The notes under the pieces were generated by a model, which did not search any database, was not told the DNA's origin, and saw nothing but the letters and a program-made list of their open reading frames with translations. Made by a program: the position numbers and the translations under genes. Below, one piece after another: positions 23,301 through 36,228 of a stretch of 64,000 nt of DNA (positions are counted from its first letter, which is position 1; every line of letters begins with the position of its first letter). The stretch spans positions 33,262,479 through 33,326,478 of the forward strand of contig JACGWO010000005.1 in the NCBI GenBank assembly GCA_034509735.1, given 5' to 3'. The stretch comes from Sesamum alatum. Taxonomy: Eukaryota > Streptophyta > Magnoliopsida > Lamiales > Pedaliaceae.

Positions 23301-26285
23301 TTGTCTTGGCTGTGATGGATTCAGAACAGATGGCCATGGACCTACTGCTGTTACGACGGTGGATGAAGGTTTACTCGAGGAACACATGCTAGCAAAGGGA
23401 CTCAGGAATGTCATAGATATTGCAGGCAACTGACAACTATTTGTGGGCATTAACTCACTAAAAGGGATCAAGGAAGATGGCTTCAGTTTTGGGGTAGATG
23501 TAGTCATAGAAGCAACTGCAGTAGGTTGAGCAATGAAGGACTGTGATTGAGAGGGGTATAGCTTGGTTGGAGTGATGGGATTCACATGTGGAGAAAGTGT
23601 TGGAGCTGTGAAATTTGTACTATTAGGAGTAATAAAGGCCTGTGATCTAGGGGGGGATGGAATGGATTTAAATGGATGACAGGGAGAATTGAGAGAAGAG
23701 TGATGTGGTAATGGTGGGCAGCTCAAGAAGTCTGGCGGAGTATCAGAATTCTTGAAACAAACTGAACCTGAAGAGCGACGACACCAAGGTATCTGTCCAT
23801 CTACTGAAACAGAAATACAAAAAGTTAGTCCATCGCTTTCTTATGGAATGGAAAGAAGAAAGAATCGACGCTTACCTTTATTACATAATTCATAATCTTC
23901 TGACCTCAACTCTTCATGACTTCTATCTTTGTAACATGGCATCGCAGAAATGGACTGAATTTTCTCAACAGAATACCAATTATTGGCCCCACCAACTTCC
24001 CTTGTTGCAGAATAAGGTGATACTCGACTTCCTCGATACTGGTTGCCAACAATAGATTCAAGAGTTGTTGCTCCTTGGGATCCTGTAGAAGGGAATATTC
24101 AACATATAATGAATGTTTAGTCTTAAGTGGCACAAAATGAGCAAATCAATTGAGATGTTATAGTTAAATATTGCAGCAGATGTGATTTTTATTTATGCAA
24201 GGAACACTGAATACGCCAAGCAGGTAAAGTCTTTTGAGAAATACTCACCAGAAGAACTGTGAATTCCGAATATGTTACTCTTACCAGAAGCTGAAGCTGA
24301 GCTGAAGGGAAATCCTGAAGTGGTTGACACGGAAAAGTTGGAAGTGGTTGGAGCTCCTAAAGCACAGTTACTTTGAGGTCCAGATAAGCTGCTGCCAGGG
24401 GATACCGACGTTGACCAAAATGAAGGTATCGGCCTGATGCCAACTCCTGGTGTTGTAGAGACTTGGGAAGCAGAAGTTCTTAATCCTTCAAAAACAGAAG
24501 TACTAGGAAATCCAAATATGCTAGTGCTGAAACCACTGCTTGCAATCCCAGGTGCAAAAGATGGCACGTTAGAAACATCAAATATCGAGCTTGTGCTACC
24601 ATGTGCTGAAGGTGAGTGCAGAACTGTTGGTGTTGAGTTGAAGCCAATTCCTGAGTTGTTCAGAGCACCGAATATTGTGGTGCTTGACGCTCCGGAAGCA
24701 GAGTTTCCTGGAGCCTGATTAGCATTGCTATCACCAATTGAACCACCGGTTCCAGAAGACAACCATACACCAAATACTCTGCCGCTGCTGCCAAATGGTG
24801 GTTTGACAGGTGAATCGGATACGGGAGCAGCAGTTGCTGTACCAAAGGCCAGTCCACTGCCAGATCCAAACGAGGATAGACTTGATGCAACAGATGGAGT
24901 GGAAGGACAGAAATGAGAGCTAGGCTGTTCAAATGCATTCCCTTGGTTCTGGATTGAAAAAGTGGATCCTGCAAGATGAAAATCGAAATTTTATGTAACT
25001 ATAGATAACTTTCTGATTATAGGGATATAAATCATCGAATGTGAAGGAAAAAAAAAAAAGAACAGATAGACCTGATCATCTTATCGAATACGACACTGAG
25101 ACAAGCATAGTAGCCTTACCCTTGTGTAACTCGTAGTCCTCTAACCTCAACTCTTCATGACTTTTAGCTCTGAAAACAGGCATCGCAGATATTGACTTGA
25201 TTTTTCCAGCAGAATACCTACTATCAGTTCCATTTACTTCTGGCGTCTCAGAATATGATGCTACTTTAGTTCCTTGACATTTGTTACCAATACCAGGATT
25301 GAATGCCGTGCCCTGGAATCCTGCAGTAGAAAATAGTAGATGAATACTGAATGTTTCTTCTCTTGGGACATAAAACAGAGCATTTTCATCAACATGTAAT
25401 ATTTATAGATCAATAGTCGTGCCTATCAGAATGCAAGAGAAGATTCTCATTTCTTTTTCCTTTAAGACAACAGAAGACTTTTCCTAAAAGCATCAATCTC
25501 AGTGTTCAGCAAGAAGAGAAGTATGATTTAAATGAAATCTTGTTTTCTGTAATAATTAACATAAATAGACTTGCATTCTTTCTCAATAAACTGTTCCCAA
25601 GAATCACTGACCTCAGGGCCAAAATAGACTTGCATTCTTTCTCAATAAACTGTTCCCAAGAATCACTGACCTCAGGGCCAAAATATGAAGAATTCTATAA
25701 TTATACTAACCTCCAAAGCCTGATGAAGTGCTTCCGAAAGGAGACGACATTTTGGAAGCAAAAGCTGATGCACCTTGTGGAGAAGGAAAAGGAGTTGAAG
25801 TACCAAACAATGGATGGGCAGAAGAAGTACCCCTCGACTTGATGGTCTGCCCAAATGGATCAATACTGCTTCCATGAAACAGCCCATGAGCTGCCAATAG
25901 AACAAGAAAATGTCAGTATATATATTGTCCCTCCAAAAGACCTCAACTTCAAGTACTGCTAAGCAAATTACCAAACAACTAATTTCTTAGATGTCAATTA
26001 TACAAAGCTTTATTTTCCTGATTACGCAGCCATTTAGTTGAATTGCAAGAAGCAACAACTTTTCCGTGGCTCCTCACATGCATCCAACAGATATAAAAAA
26101 CGATTGTATACAAAAACCAGCCGTGTTTTTTCAAGAACAAGAAAAAATCCCATTGCATGCAATTGTTCAACGTAGAGAATTAAAAGCAAAAAGCACAGAA
26201 CTATAACTTTACATAGCACAGTACCATGTCAACGTATTATTTCTAAAGAGCGATCAAACTTACAGGACGTAGAAGGAGTCACCAT
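20386..26285 (-). CDS. Nup98-type nucleoporin with two GLEBS exons and truncated autoproteolytic end
   Basis: A nuclear pore component; the family carries FG repeats for transport receptors, a GLEBS motif for Rae1/Gle2 and a C-terminal autoproteolytic/pore-targeting domain. Eleven exons: 26285-26264, 25890-25711, 25320-25120, 24968-24249, 24082-23876, about 23803-23246, 23151-23094, 22665-22539, 22153-22031, 21853-21721 and 21008-20386. They total 2952 nt, 983 aa, all in frame. About eleven FG dipeptides, no GLFG. GLEBS-like segments occur twice, in exon 3 ([20 protein letters not shown]) and exon 5 ([20 protein letters not shown]). The middle has the plant hinge ([31 protein letters not shown]). 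The C-terminal domain, about residues 837-983, includes [36 protein letters not shown] and ends WKFRVQNF then TAG, so the HF|S cleavage motif is missing. Exons 2-6 are all phase 1-1. The exon 6 acceptor could be 3 nt further in (23800). Confidence 0.9.
25563..25680. repeat. 59-bp perfect tandem duplication in a Nup98 intron
   Basis: The 59-base unit starting AAATAGACTTGCATTCTTTC occurs at 25563-25621 and again, unchanged, at 25622-25680. It lies in the intron between exons 2 and 3, 31 bases from the exon 2 donor. Confidence 0.95.
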
Positions 26286-26418
26286 TCTTGGGAAAATGAA
26301 CGTTTCTGAGAGGAGAAAAAGAAGATGAATATCCGCAAGCCCCAGCCCAGAAAAGTGCGACCACCTCTGCGTAAAAGGATGTACGATAAAGGACAAGACA
26401 TTTAGTTGATGATGGGAT

Positions 26419-26448
26419 TGGCGATGGCGATGGCGATGGCGATGGCGA
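26419..26448. repeat. (GGCGAT)n hexanucleotide repeat upstream of Nup98
   Basis: Five consecutive GGCGAT units about 135 bases upstream of the Nup98 ATG, in a locally GC-richer stretch that is likely 5' UTR or core promoter. Confidence 0.8.
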
Positions 26449-26719
26449 GTAGCTTAAAGAAAAAGCTGTTTCTTGGACCGCGTAGCTTTTGTTTAAAGCT
26501 TAAACGGGTAACGGTTTGGTTTCGGGGATTTTCAATTGCCACACCTGTACCGGGGTTTTGAGGAATTCTAATTAAGGACTTATGATTTTTTAAATTTTCA
26601 TTTTGGTCCTCATTCAATATATACACACCATGTGTATAAAAATGACATCATGTATTTTATTTAAAAAAAAAAAATTATATACACATTATATGTGTATATT
26701 GAAATAATAATTTATCTTC

Positions 26720-26721
26720 AC

Positions 26722-26792
<71 letters not shown>
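26720..26792. repeat. (ATA)n microsatellite
   Basis: More than 20 uninterrupted AAT/ATA units. It reads as a poly-tyrosine run on the other strand, which is not a gene. Confidence 0.95.
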
Positions 26793-26793
<1 letters not shown>

Positions 26794-27072
26794 CAACGGG
26801 GGACCAAGTTTTCCTAATTTTAACATGGGATAAGCGTACACGTTTCCAACCTCATACTTAAACATTAATTTTTCCTTCACCCAAAATTGATATTAAAGAA
26901 TTACATACTCCAAATTCAACTACACATAACCTAAATTAATTAATTCAAAATAATTACACATTCATTAATTGCAACCTACATGAATCATTTGTCTAAGTCT
27001 GTGAAAATCAACCTACCAAAACCGAATTTATTATAGAAAATACAAAGAAAAGTCAAAAATCCTATAAAATTA

Positions 27073-27335
27073 GGAATATTTATATTTACACCCCTTAACC
27101 TATAATCTATTTACACAAATCACCTCTGCCTTTTGACTAATTACAAAAACTACCCTTTATAGCCAAAAAATAGGAGTAATTTGTATAATAATATGTAAGT
27201 GTAATTTTCTATAAAAATAGGGGTAATTTGTGTAAATAATACTTACATTATAGTGCGTGTATGTGTAAATATTCAAAAGACTGAAATAATTTGTGTAAAC
27301 AAACCATAGATTAAGGGTGTAAATGTAATTATTCC
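27073..27335. mobile_element. Small MITE with GGAATA ends
   Basis: A 263-bp element starting GGAATATTTATATTTACACC and ending GGTGTAAATGTAATTATTCC, inverted complements with few mismatches. The next phrases (CTTAACCTATAATCTATTTA, and TAGATTAAGG on the right) also pair. Flanking 9-mers match at 6 of 9, so the copy is fairly old. Confidence 0.65.
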
Positions 27336-28086
27336 TAAAAACTAACAGCACAACTACAGTCAAAATACTTGTACAATAATTTCCAACAGTGTATTAAAAA
27401 AAAAAAAAAAGACGCCTTATCGGAACAGGTACATAGACCCTGTTTGCTACCAGATGAGTCATAAATCTGCCTAAGAAACTCGCAACATCACACCCCTTTC
27501 ACATTGGTGACAAATTCTTCTGCATCATGAATATTTTTTCACAGTACCAAGTTCCATGACTATGAATCCTACAATAACACTACTTATTGAATGGATCCCG
27601 TCTCTTTAATTACAAAATTGCCATCTTCCGAAGCTAAGAATGTGTGTTCTGATCATGTTACCCACCAAACTCTGAAGAAAATGCGACATGCATCCTTGTC
27701 GTAACAGCACCTGAAAGAGCACCTCCTTCAGTAAAGATGAAAAAGGGCTACTCAAAGATATATTAATACCAGTTTCTGACTGATGCTGATCTTATCAATG
27801 AGGCTATCATCCGAGAAAATGCTACTTCTCAAAATTTTATGGCTAAAAATTCTGCTCATCTAACAGTCATACCATAGAAACTGCAGCATCGTTCATTTAG
27901 GAAACTTTTTCCATTCTTAAAAGCCAATTGATACGGAAATTGGGCCATTCTCCTTCCTAGCTTGAGTTATTGCACCAAATTACAAGTGACTTAACATATC
28001 TTTTATTGGAATCCTCACACTTAAAACTATCTTATATTTGTTTATTTAGGGCAAGAAACAGGCATGAGAACAGACCTTCATATGAT

Positions 28087-31000
28087 CTACCTGTCCTTCC
28101 TTTGCTTAGCATCAGCAATGTGAAACATAAGCTGCACATTTGGCTTTACAGATTAAATCAAATTGCACAAAGAACGAAAAGATTAGTTACAATATGTCTA
28201 GTGTTTAATACCTTTGTTCCAACGTAAAATGTAATTAACAAGCCACCAAGTGTAAGCAGACCTGCAAAACTTATAATATTTAATTGCTGCGAAGCATTAT
28301 CAATTATAAGAGGAAGTAAAATAAACTAACCTTCTTCTTGGAGGAATCCAGAAACCAACCAATTAATGCCTGATGGCCCAATTACAAATCCAACAAGATT
28401 AGCCACCTGGATCAGCATAGCTTCAAATTACTCACTTCAGATTTGGACATCATAGTTATTCATACCCAGGAAAAGGTTCTATGTAATCTGTGAAATTCAG
28501 TTCAGCTTCTCAATCACTAAAAAACTTCATCCTCTGACAATGTTACGCTGGTGGAACCACTTAGGTACACTTTTTTCTCAAGGCAATTTTTAATTAGTTA
28601 AAAAATCCATTAGATATTTATATATTACATGAAAAGGGAGCAATGGGTGAAAACAGAAAGGGTGTCATCTTCAAAAGTGCACTTGATTGTAATTATATTC
28701 CACATCTCCCAAGGGACGACTTGTCAAGCAAGAAAGATATCAGTAACGTCCACTAGTACAGAACTGGTAACAAGAACTAGTCGTACACAAAGTAATGATG
28801 CTGATACTGGAAAAAGTTTTTCATAGCAGACTTAATACGAAGATGCAAATGATGCAATTAGCTTTATCCCTGTTCATTTAAACCTATCCATATTCAATCA
28901 TTATCAACTAACTTTTAGCATAAAGAAGCAACAGCACAGTTCTGATGTGTCGCAGAAATTTTCATGGACATCTAACTTCAGGACAAACCATCAGGCAATT
29001 TATTATAAAACTCTCAATATGATACTTTTTGGCTTAATGATGAATTAGCAGAAGACAAACCATCAGGCAACTTATAGTTATTGCGCCAGCAACAGCACTA
29101 AGTTCACGGAAAACAAATTCCCTGAAAGCACCCTGCACCTGAAACAATGGTGAGACAGAACATGGCAAGACTTGAGTTAAGTTAGCAATCCAATTGATCA
29201 ATTCCATGTTATTTTGAGCATATAAAGACATTAATTTCTTTCCTTTTGTGCATGCCTTAGGAGGCACGGAAAGGATGTGCACATTTGTTCCCTGCCGAAA
29301 CTAAATCTTTGAAAGATTGATGCCAAATCAGGAATGGCAAAATGAAAGGATCCAAGTCAATGGTAGGTGCCACTGGAAAGTTGTACTACACTATATTATG
29401 ATTCCTTTTCAGCCAATATACTATATACTTTTCTGAACATGCTGCTTTGACAGGAAAGATGACAGCCGATTGGATACTGCTGAGTCCAAAATTTTTGGTA
29501 ATACCTCTTAATCATATATACTCTTTTTCACTTTCTTGGAGGATAAAAAGAGCTCTTCCTCGAATAATTCTCAAGGGTATTAGATAGAATTTAACATTAA
29601 TACTAAGTTGGTTTCTAACCATTGATCCATGAGAAGATACTCACTTCCTTTAGAATCTAACTCTATATAAAAATTATTCTTCTCGGTGAAACGGGGGCAA
29701 CTAACCCTAGCAAAAAGCCAACAAAGGAAAGACCTTGCCAGTCAGGCTCTATAGGAATTGCAATGCAGCTACTTCTAATATATTCACAAATGGTATTAGT
29801 GTTTTGTGCCAGTCCCCCTCCCTCCCTCCATCCCTCCCTCCACCTGGCTCGGGTATACAATGCTCTGGTTTAGATAGAAAGTTCTCTTGTATGCCATTAA
29901 ACCAATTTAACGTGAGCTTTTCTATATCTTCTCCCATGGGATTGCTTCGGTAGTGTCATAACATTCTTGGAGTTCTGTTTTTATTTAAGACTTGTTCTTT
30001 TGATCATTTTGTTTCTTCTCAGGATCATCAATCGTCACACTCAGCGAGTTCCTCTCATTATGTTCTATCCTGTACAAGACCTTCCTACTTTCTCAAAAGT
30101 CAGAAGCATAGTTCTCAATTTGATTGTCAGTCGGTACATGCAAAGGGAGAAAAATGACGCTACCTGTGAGGCATTTGCCACTGATTTCACTAAAATTTCT
30201 GGTATAAAAAATATACATGTCAACCACGCCCAAGAAAGAAGCTTCCTAAAGACAAAGAAAATGCGTCATATTAGCAAATGGACTGTGATAGAGGAAGGAT
30301 AACATTTTTTGCTGTGAGAAAATCCAATAAGGTAATAGTACCATTCCAAATCATGCCACACAGCAACAAAGGTGAAGATGACCCAAACATTCAGCAGCTT
30401 CTTTTGAGAGCCCCCAAGAGGGATATAAACATACCTAATAGAACAAAGAGCAGTTATTGTTGCCTCACTCAGTACTAAGTTGCAAGAATAAAAGAAAAGA
30501 GAGAGAAGAGAGAGAGAGAGAGAGAGAAACTTATACCTAACAAGCCATTTGTTGAACGACGCATGCCAATTTTTCCAAAAACTTTCCAAGTTGTAGCAAT
30601 TGTTTAGACACCTTGGCATATTTTCAGGAGGCACAATGCCGTTAATCTACAGGCATATCATACTACTTAAAAGAATTCTGTTACACCAAATGAATCAAAA
30701 CACAGAAATTAGAGTGGAAAAGAAAGGAAGTGATTGTGATGAAACCTACCAGTGACCAGAAGCGGAAGTAGCGCCAGATCAGGAAAAATTTTAGCCACAT
30801 GAAATTCAGAACCTGTTTGAACAATATACTATCAAAGTTACAGACATTATGCTGAGATGCACAAGGAGATACTAATTTAAGTTTTCTTTTGGAGGCTCAT
30901 GATCTAACATGTACCAGAACTTGGTTAACAAGTAATTCTAATTCAAATGAATCAATGGAAGGAGTTATCTACTTCACTATAATTCCTTCTAGAAATTCAT

Positions 31001-34000
31001 AAGTTGCAGATCAATATAGATTAATATCTCTACCAACTAATTTCTGAGTGACAGAAGTACAGAGTTCGTTATATTTTGTAGTATGCTCTTAGCATATGAT
31101 AATTTGACCTAAAGGAAGGACCATATCTGTTTCTACTCTAGTTCCCTTTGACCCCCAAGCCCGCTTCTAGGCTAGATACGAATCAGATATCCTGAAAAGA
31201 CACATAGATAATAAGCATTTGATCTGGCAGCTGATGTGGAACGAAATATGCTTTTATCAACAACTTATTAAGTAGTTAGAATATTTGTCCACACTTCCAT
31301 TTAAGGGACCAATTTCATCAGCTAGAAAACGTTAATAGAAAATGGAGATTCAAAGAAAAGAAATGTTAGGTAAGAGTACAAGGAGACTAGAGGATATAAG
31401 AATCAGCACTTACACCATATCCAATGATGAAGATGTCCATGGGAGACAATTGTTTCCACACCCCACTGTAAGCAAATTTTATTCTCAAACATAAAGTTAT
31501 AACTTAATTTAATCTATATCCATGAATTTATAAGACACTCACCTAATGGCAAAGGCATTGTAGTAAAACAGATGCGTCATCAATTCCATTAGGAAAAAAC
31601 TAAAAACCCAACGCAATCCATACCAAGCCACTTCTTGAGACAAGTAAATATTCTGGGGAGAATCCAACTGCAGCAAACATGAGAAGTAATTCTTAGATTC
31701 CTTTCAAACTATAATGGTATAATAGGAAGATATCGTTTGTAAGGTGATGCATAGACTGTTACCTCTGGAATATCACGAGATAAGAAATAACAAAAGAGAG
31801 AATAAATAAAATTACGTGCAACTGGTAACTTTCATATATTAAAGCATATTTGGCATTGGCCAGATGCATCCAGTTTCATCACTTTCTAGATATTAGTGAC
31901 CTCTTTCCTTGATTATGCCACTCCTGGGAAGCTGGGGAAATAGGATGAAGGAAACTCTTTCGGCAACAGACATCAATGAAATAGTATGTCATGTGAAATC
32001 AGAGATCAACAACGTAAAAAATAAGCCGTTTTTATGTCATGTAACAAAAAATAGGAACAAATTGCAACTGCATTATCTCATATAATAAAATAGAAACAAA
32101 TTGCACGGATAAGTTACTAATAAACAAATTCTTGTAAAATACCAGGCACTAAATAATACATACGTTCATGCCACAGAAAAGAAGCACAATTTATGATGAT
32201 AAGAGCAACAAACCTGTGAGGCAAACGCATTAAAGCTAATGATTGGTCCAGCAATGTAAAGAGGTGCATACACCAAATAGCACAAGTAGATCGGAAATGA
32301 AAACTTGTCATTCGTGACCCTTCTCTCCTGGGAATTTTATCAGTAGATGCAATTAGAAAGACTCAAACTTAACATCAAAAGATGTTCAGATCACCTAAAT
32401 GTAGCAAACCATTGTACTAGGAGTAACTAATTGTAACTGAGACAAGAGATCACCTGTAAAATCAGGTAGCATGTCTTGCCTGACGAACAATGGTCACAGC
32501 GTTGAATATGCCTCTATCATATACAAAGGAAATACGGGAAATCAGGACAATCCAGAAAAGTAGATAACCGAGTGTCATCTTTTCTTAAGATTGATAGACC
32601 AAACAGTAAATAAATGAGTACTAACTGAAGAAAACATTGACTACATATTACCAGTTACTAATATTATGGAGCTAGTTTCAACTAATCTCTGATGATACTA
32701 GGAATAAGCAAGTTTCAACAGCAAGCTTTTCCCATAATAAGAAGAAAAAATATACATTCATAACATTCCAGAATAAACCATATGGATCTCAAATATACTG
32801 TGTAAGTGGGTTGCCCAGCAACTCACAACTATTTCAAGATTTTCAGCTCAGCTCAAGGATTTACAGTTTTCAACATCTAAACTATCACATAATGTGTTGA
32901 AAATACTTTCAAAAAATAACAATGACGTACATGGTCCGTCTCGATCTCAGTGAAAGAGTTCTTTTTATTGAAGAATCGTAAATGTAACACTTCCTAATTG
33001 AGAACTGTATGTAACGTAGATGAACCTTAATAACTTGAAGATATTGAAAATGTGATAGTCCTATATCTCCAAACAGTAGACAGGAAATAAGAGGGTGGAT
33101 CCGTACCTTTTGATCAAATTTATTATATTGATCAGCCCAGTGATAATCACACCCAAAGCTTATCATACGCAAAACAACTGGGAAAAGAAATTGAAACATA
33201 AATAAAGAGTGTCATCATCAGTAAAGAGTCATAGTAAAGAATATGCCAGTGCTTTATACCAGTTGCACTAGTTAAAGATATCAATCGAGGGGATCATAAG
33301 ATGGGCACATATAAATGTTGACATCTAGACTAGTTTCCCTAGGGTGGATTGAACAGACGCTCCAACTTGGTTAATGGACAGGCATTGGCCATGGATCATG
33401 ATATTGTTGCTATTGATGGCCATTCAGAAAAGTTCACGAAAAATAAAAAAGAACACTAACTTAAGGAGATATCTAATGTTACTTCATGCTACTAACAAAA
33501 TTATAAATAAAAGAAAACAGAAGAAAATAATCCTAAATGCAAAAGTACTTTTAACAGGTACTGCATCTGCTTAGAAAGAAAAGGCATTGTTGGCGTATGC
33601 TGGATTGTTTATATTCACAGTTCTGTTTGTTTACTCATATTTCTTTTTTCTGAACGGGAAAAGACCTCTATAATCCATGGATTTCCATAAAAAGTCAGCC
33701 AAAACTTCGCGCAACACATTACTGAAAGGAAATCAGAATGGCCTATATTGTCATAAGACACCAGCAAAGCAATATATGCCCACTAGACAGGACAGGAAAT
33801 ATTGCAAATGTGTACGGATCAGATTTACTGAAATACACTGCTTAAATCGTAAAAGACCAAGATAAAGACAAGGAATACCAAAATTAAAGCAGATATGCCA
33901 TCTGAAGGTCCCCCGAAAGTTATCCAAATAAGCCCAGCGGTCCCTACAACAAGATAAACAGAAATAAAATTATGAGTTCAAACACTTGAAAGCTGAAACA

Positions 34001-35597
34001 GAAAATGGTCACAAATCAAAGAGATTGGTGCCGAAACAAACCTTACCCAAAACTGGAGAATCGGTATCCCTCATACATACGATTACATACAAGAAATGAG
34101 AGGTTAAAAATCCAGAGCAGAAGTGAGAAGTATTTTGTCCTTCCAAATATCTGGCGAACAATAGATATGAGAAGCTTGATAACATGACTAGCGGTCTAGA
34201 GCTAAGAACTTCAACTTTAAAAACACAATATCATGGCATTTGAAAAGTTGAACGCAGCACAAGTGAAGTTCAGTGAAGATGAAAAACATAAAGTTCCGAG
34301 CCAACAAGAGTTCCCTCTACAGACAAATAAAAACTCAGTAAGCCATTTATAAAGTTTTGGTATTTTAGCAACTACAACCAGTACCTGCGCTAGCAAAATC
34401 ATCAACCAAAGTAACTAGACTTAATATAAAACAGAAGCATAGCCTGTAAGCTGGAATCTTCGTTACTGTAACTAGACTCCATAACCCCTCATTCCCAGTT
34501 TTTATGGCATGTCTAAAATCTATATGAGATGTACTAGCATATACAGAGAAAGAAACATCAAAAGCTTGAAGGAAACAGACCTTTACTAGACAAAAATTAG
34601 CTGAAGCAATAGTGAGCACAAATATGAGGCTGCAATCGGAGAACGAGAAAGAATTTGTTACCAGAATAATTACAGCAACTCAAAGCATAAAATATGTCAA
34701 TGCTTGCAGCAAAGCCATGTATTTACCAGGCTCCATGTAGATACAATAGATAAATCAAAGAAATCAGAAGCCAGACGATAGACATCCCATGCGCTTTCAA
34801 AGATAATGATGTCCTGAGCACACTGGCAACCAATGCAAAAATCCCGAAAACCATAGTGAGAATTGGTAAGTTCGACCTGAAATTTCTCCATTGGGCATCA
34901 GAGATATCCTGCACAAGCAGATCAAGAGAAGAGAAAAATATGCACAAAAATGCATTAGACAAATCAATGAAACACGACAGATGGATATTTTTTGACATGG
35001 TCAATATGATTAATCCAGATATCAACCAACAAGCAATAGTAGCAATAAGTCGGATTTCCATCCAGTACACATATTTTCTCCCTTAGGTTCATTGTTAAGC
35101 TTTCAAGCTTCCTCCTCTCTATTATAAACTAGGCTAACTGATTCGTACCTTTTTTTCAGCTGCACTAGGAAGAAACTAATCCAAGTTACCAAAGTAGCAT
35201 AACACTGAATTTGCCTATTTTTCAACCAATAGGTTACTGTTCTAGTTCAAGAAGCAAAATTCAGTTCCATTTATGCCAAAAAAAACAACTCAAGACAAAA
35301 TAATCATTACAAGAAATAATAAAATAAAACAAAATTGGCATACATTAAGTCGAGCGGCGATCCACCCAGGGCGTAAACCGTAAAGTTTGGCATAATGATC
35401 TGTAATTGGAATCAGCAGAAACAAATGAAATCAGTAAAAACAAAAACGCACAGAAGCACGCAGAACGTAGACAAGAAGAGTGGCTTAGGAGTACCGTGGG
35501 AGAGGTGGAGAGAGCGACGAATGACAATGATATAGAAAACGACGGCGTATAGAATGAGAAATAGGAGCTCTTTCTGCCGCCAACAACTGCTCTTCAT
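28087..35597 (-). CDS. Membrane-bound O-acyltransferase, GUP1/HHAT-like
   Basis: Nineteen exons total 1578 nt, 525 aa, in frame: 35597-35495, 35399-35344, 34908-34727, 34629-34581, 34150-34047, 33943-33879, 33177-33107, 32513-32454, 32327-32214, 31667-31543, 31465-31414, 30812-30750, 30646-30537, 30434-30342, 30245-30164, 29138-29061, 28406-28331, 28261-28212 and 28131-28087. The protein is a multi-pass membrane protein, starting with a hydrophobic helix after MKSSCWRQKELL. The MBOAT core is clear: SFWKNWHASFNKWLVRYVY with PLGG, then FTFVAVWHDLEW holding the invariant His. Upstream parts (YKLYGLRPGW-like segment, ISDAQWRNFR, RWHICFNFVVLRMISFGCDYHW) resemble yeast Gup1 and its plant homologues. 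Gup1-type enzymes act in the ER on lipid or GPI-anchor substrates; the plant substrate cannot be told from sequence. Exon 16 may start 6 nt later (29132). The stop is TAG directly at a possible donor, so a further short exon cannot be fully excluded. Confidence 0.92.
30499..30528. repeat. (GA)n tract in an MBOAT intron
   Basis: A purine-only GA run ending 9 bases from the exon 13 boundary at 30537; on the transcribed strand it is a CT tract just after the 5' splice site. Confidence 0.85.
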
Positions 35598-35686
35598 TGC
35601 TGATCTTTTTGTTTATTCGCACAACCAGACGGATCACTAAATTCGATCCAGTTTGAACTTTGAACTAGCGCCCCAATTTCCTAACA

Positions 35687-35713
35687 CGCTCTCTCTCTCT
35701 CTCTCTCTCTCTA
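35687..35713. repeat. (CT)n microsatellite near the MBOAT start
   Basis: About 13 CT units on the plus strand (GA on the MBOAT sense strand). GA/CT runs near transcription starts are common in plant promoters and 5' UTRs. Confidence 0.9.
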
Positions 35714-36228
35714 CCTTCACCACTTCTTGGCCCGTCGAAAATTACTTCTTAATTAATTATTTATAATTATAATTTTAAATAAAATAAAAACTCGAGAAAC
35801 GAAATTTGTACCCTTTTTTACATGACTTAACGGCCGTATTGACCCAGTTATTAGTTTTTTAACGACAATAACCATGTTGCCAATATTTATTTATTTTTAG
35901 TATCATTTCGGACTATCTCGTAAAATATAGTATTAAAATTGTAAAATATCCTTAGATATCATACAAAAACTGCAATTTTTTTCTTAAAAAAGAAAGAAAA
36001 AGAGATTTTAAAAATCAGGGCGGCAAAAATCTTGGTTAAGGGTAAAAACACAAAGAGAGGGGTGGGCAAACAAGAAGTTTGGGTGTTGAAAGGGTTTGTG
36101 GTCTGATCTGCGCTTTCTCCCTCAATTTAGTTTCTTCTTGTAGGCTGGGCCTTGGCCAAACACATTGGTCCTCACTACACCGGACCTCTTCCACTACTGG
36201 GCCTTTTTTGAAGCTGGATTCGCATGGG

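Larger units (their letters stand above)
26286..28086. other. Intergenic region between Nup98 5' end and MBOAT 3' end
   Basis: Holds the Nup98 promoter and 5' UTR (about 26286-26550), a long trinucleotide microsatellite (26720-26792), an inverted-repeat element (27073-27335) and the 3' UTR of the MBOAT gene (roughly 27450-28086). No other gene is supported. Confidence 0.6.

Noticed and set aside
24437..24974. Plus-strand and alternate-frame ORFs in the Nup98 FG exon
   Set aside because: Shadows of the FG-rich exon, which fits the minus-strand gene model in phase.
26686..26880. A minus-strand frame with a long poly-tyrosine run
   Set aside because: It is the translation of the ATA microsatellite at 26720-26792.
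34365..35070. Frames in the 34.4-35.1 kb region as separate membrane proteins
   Set aside because: They are exons 3 and 4 of the MBOAT gene read through into introns.
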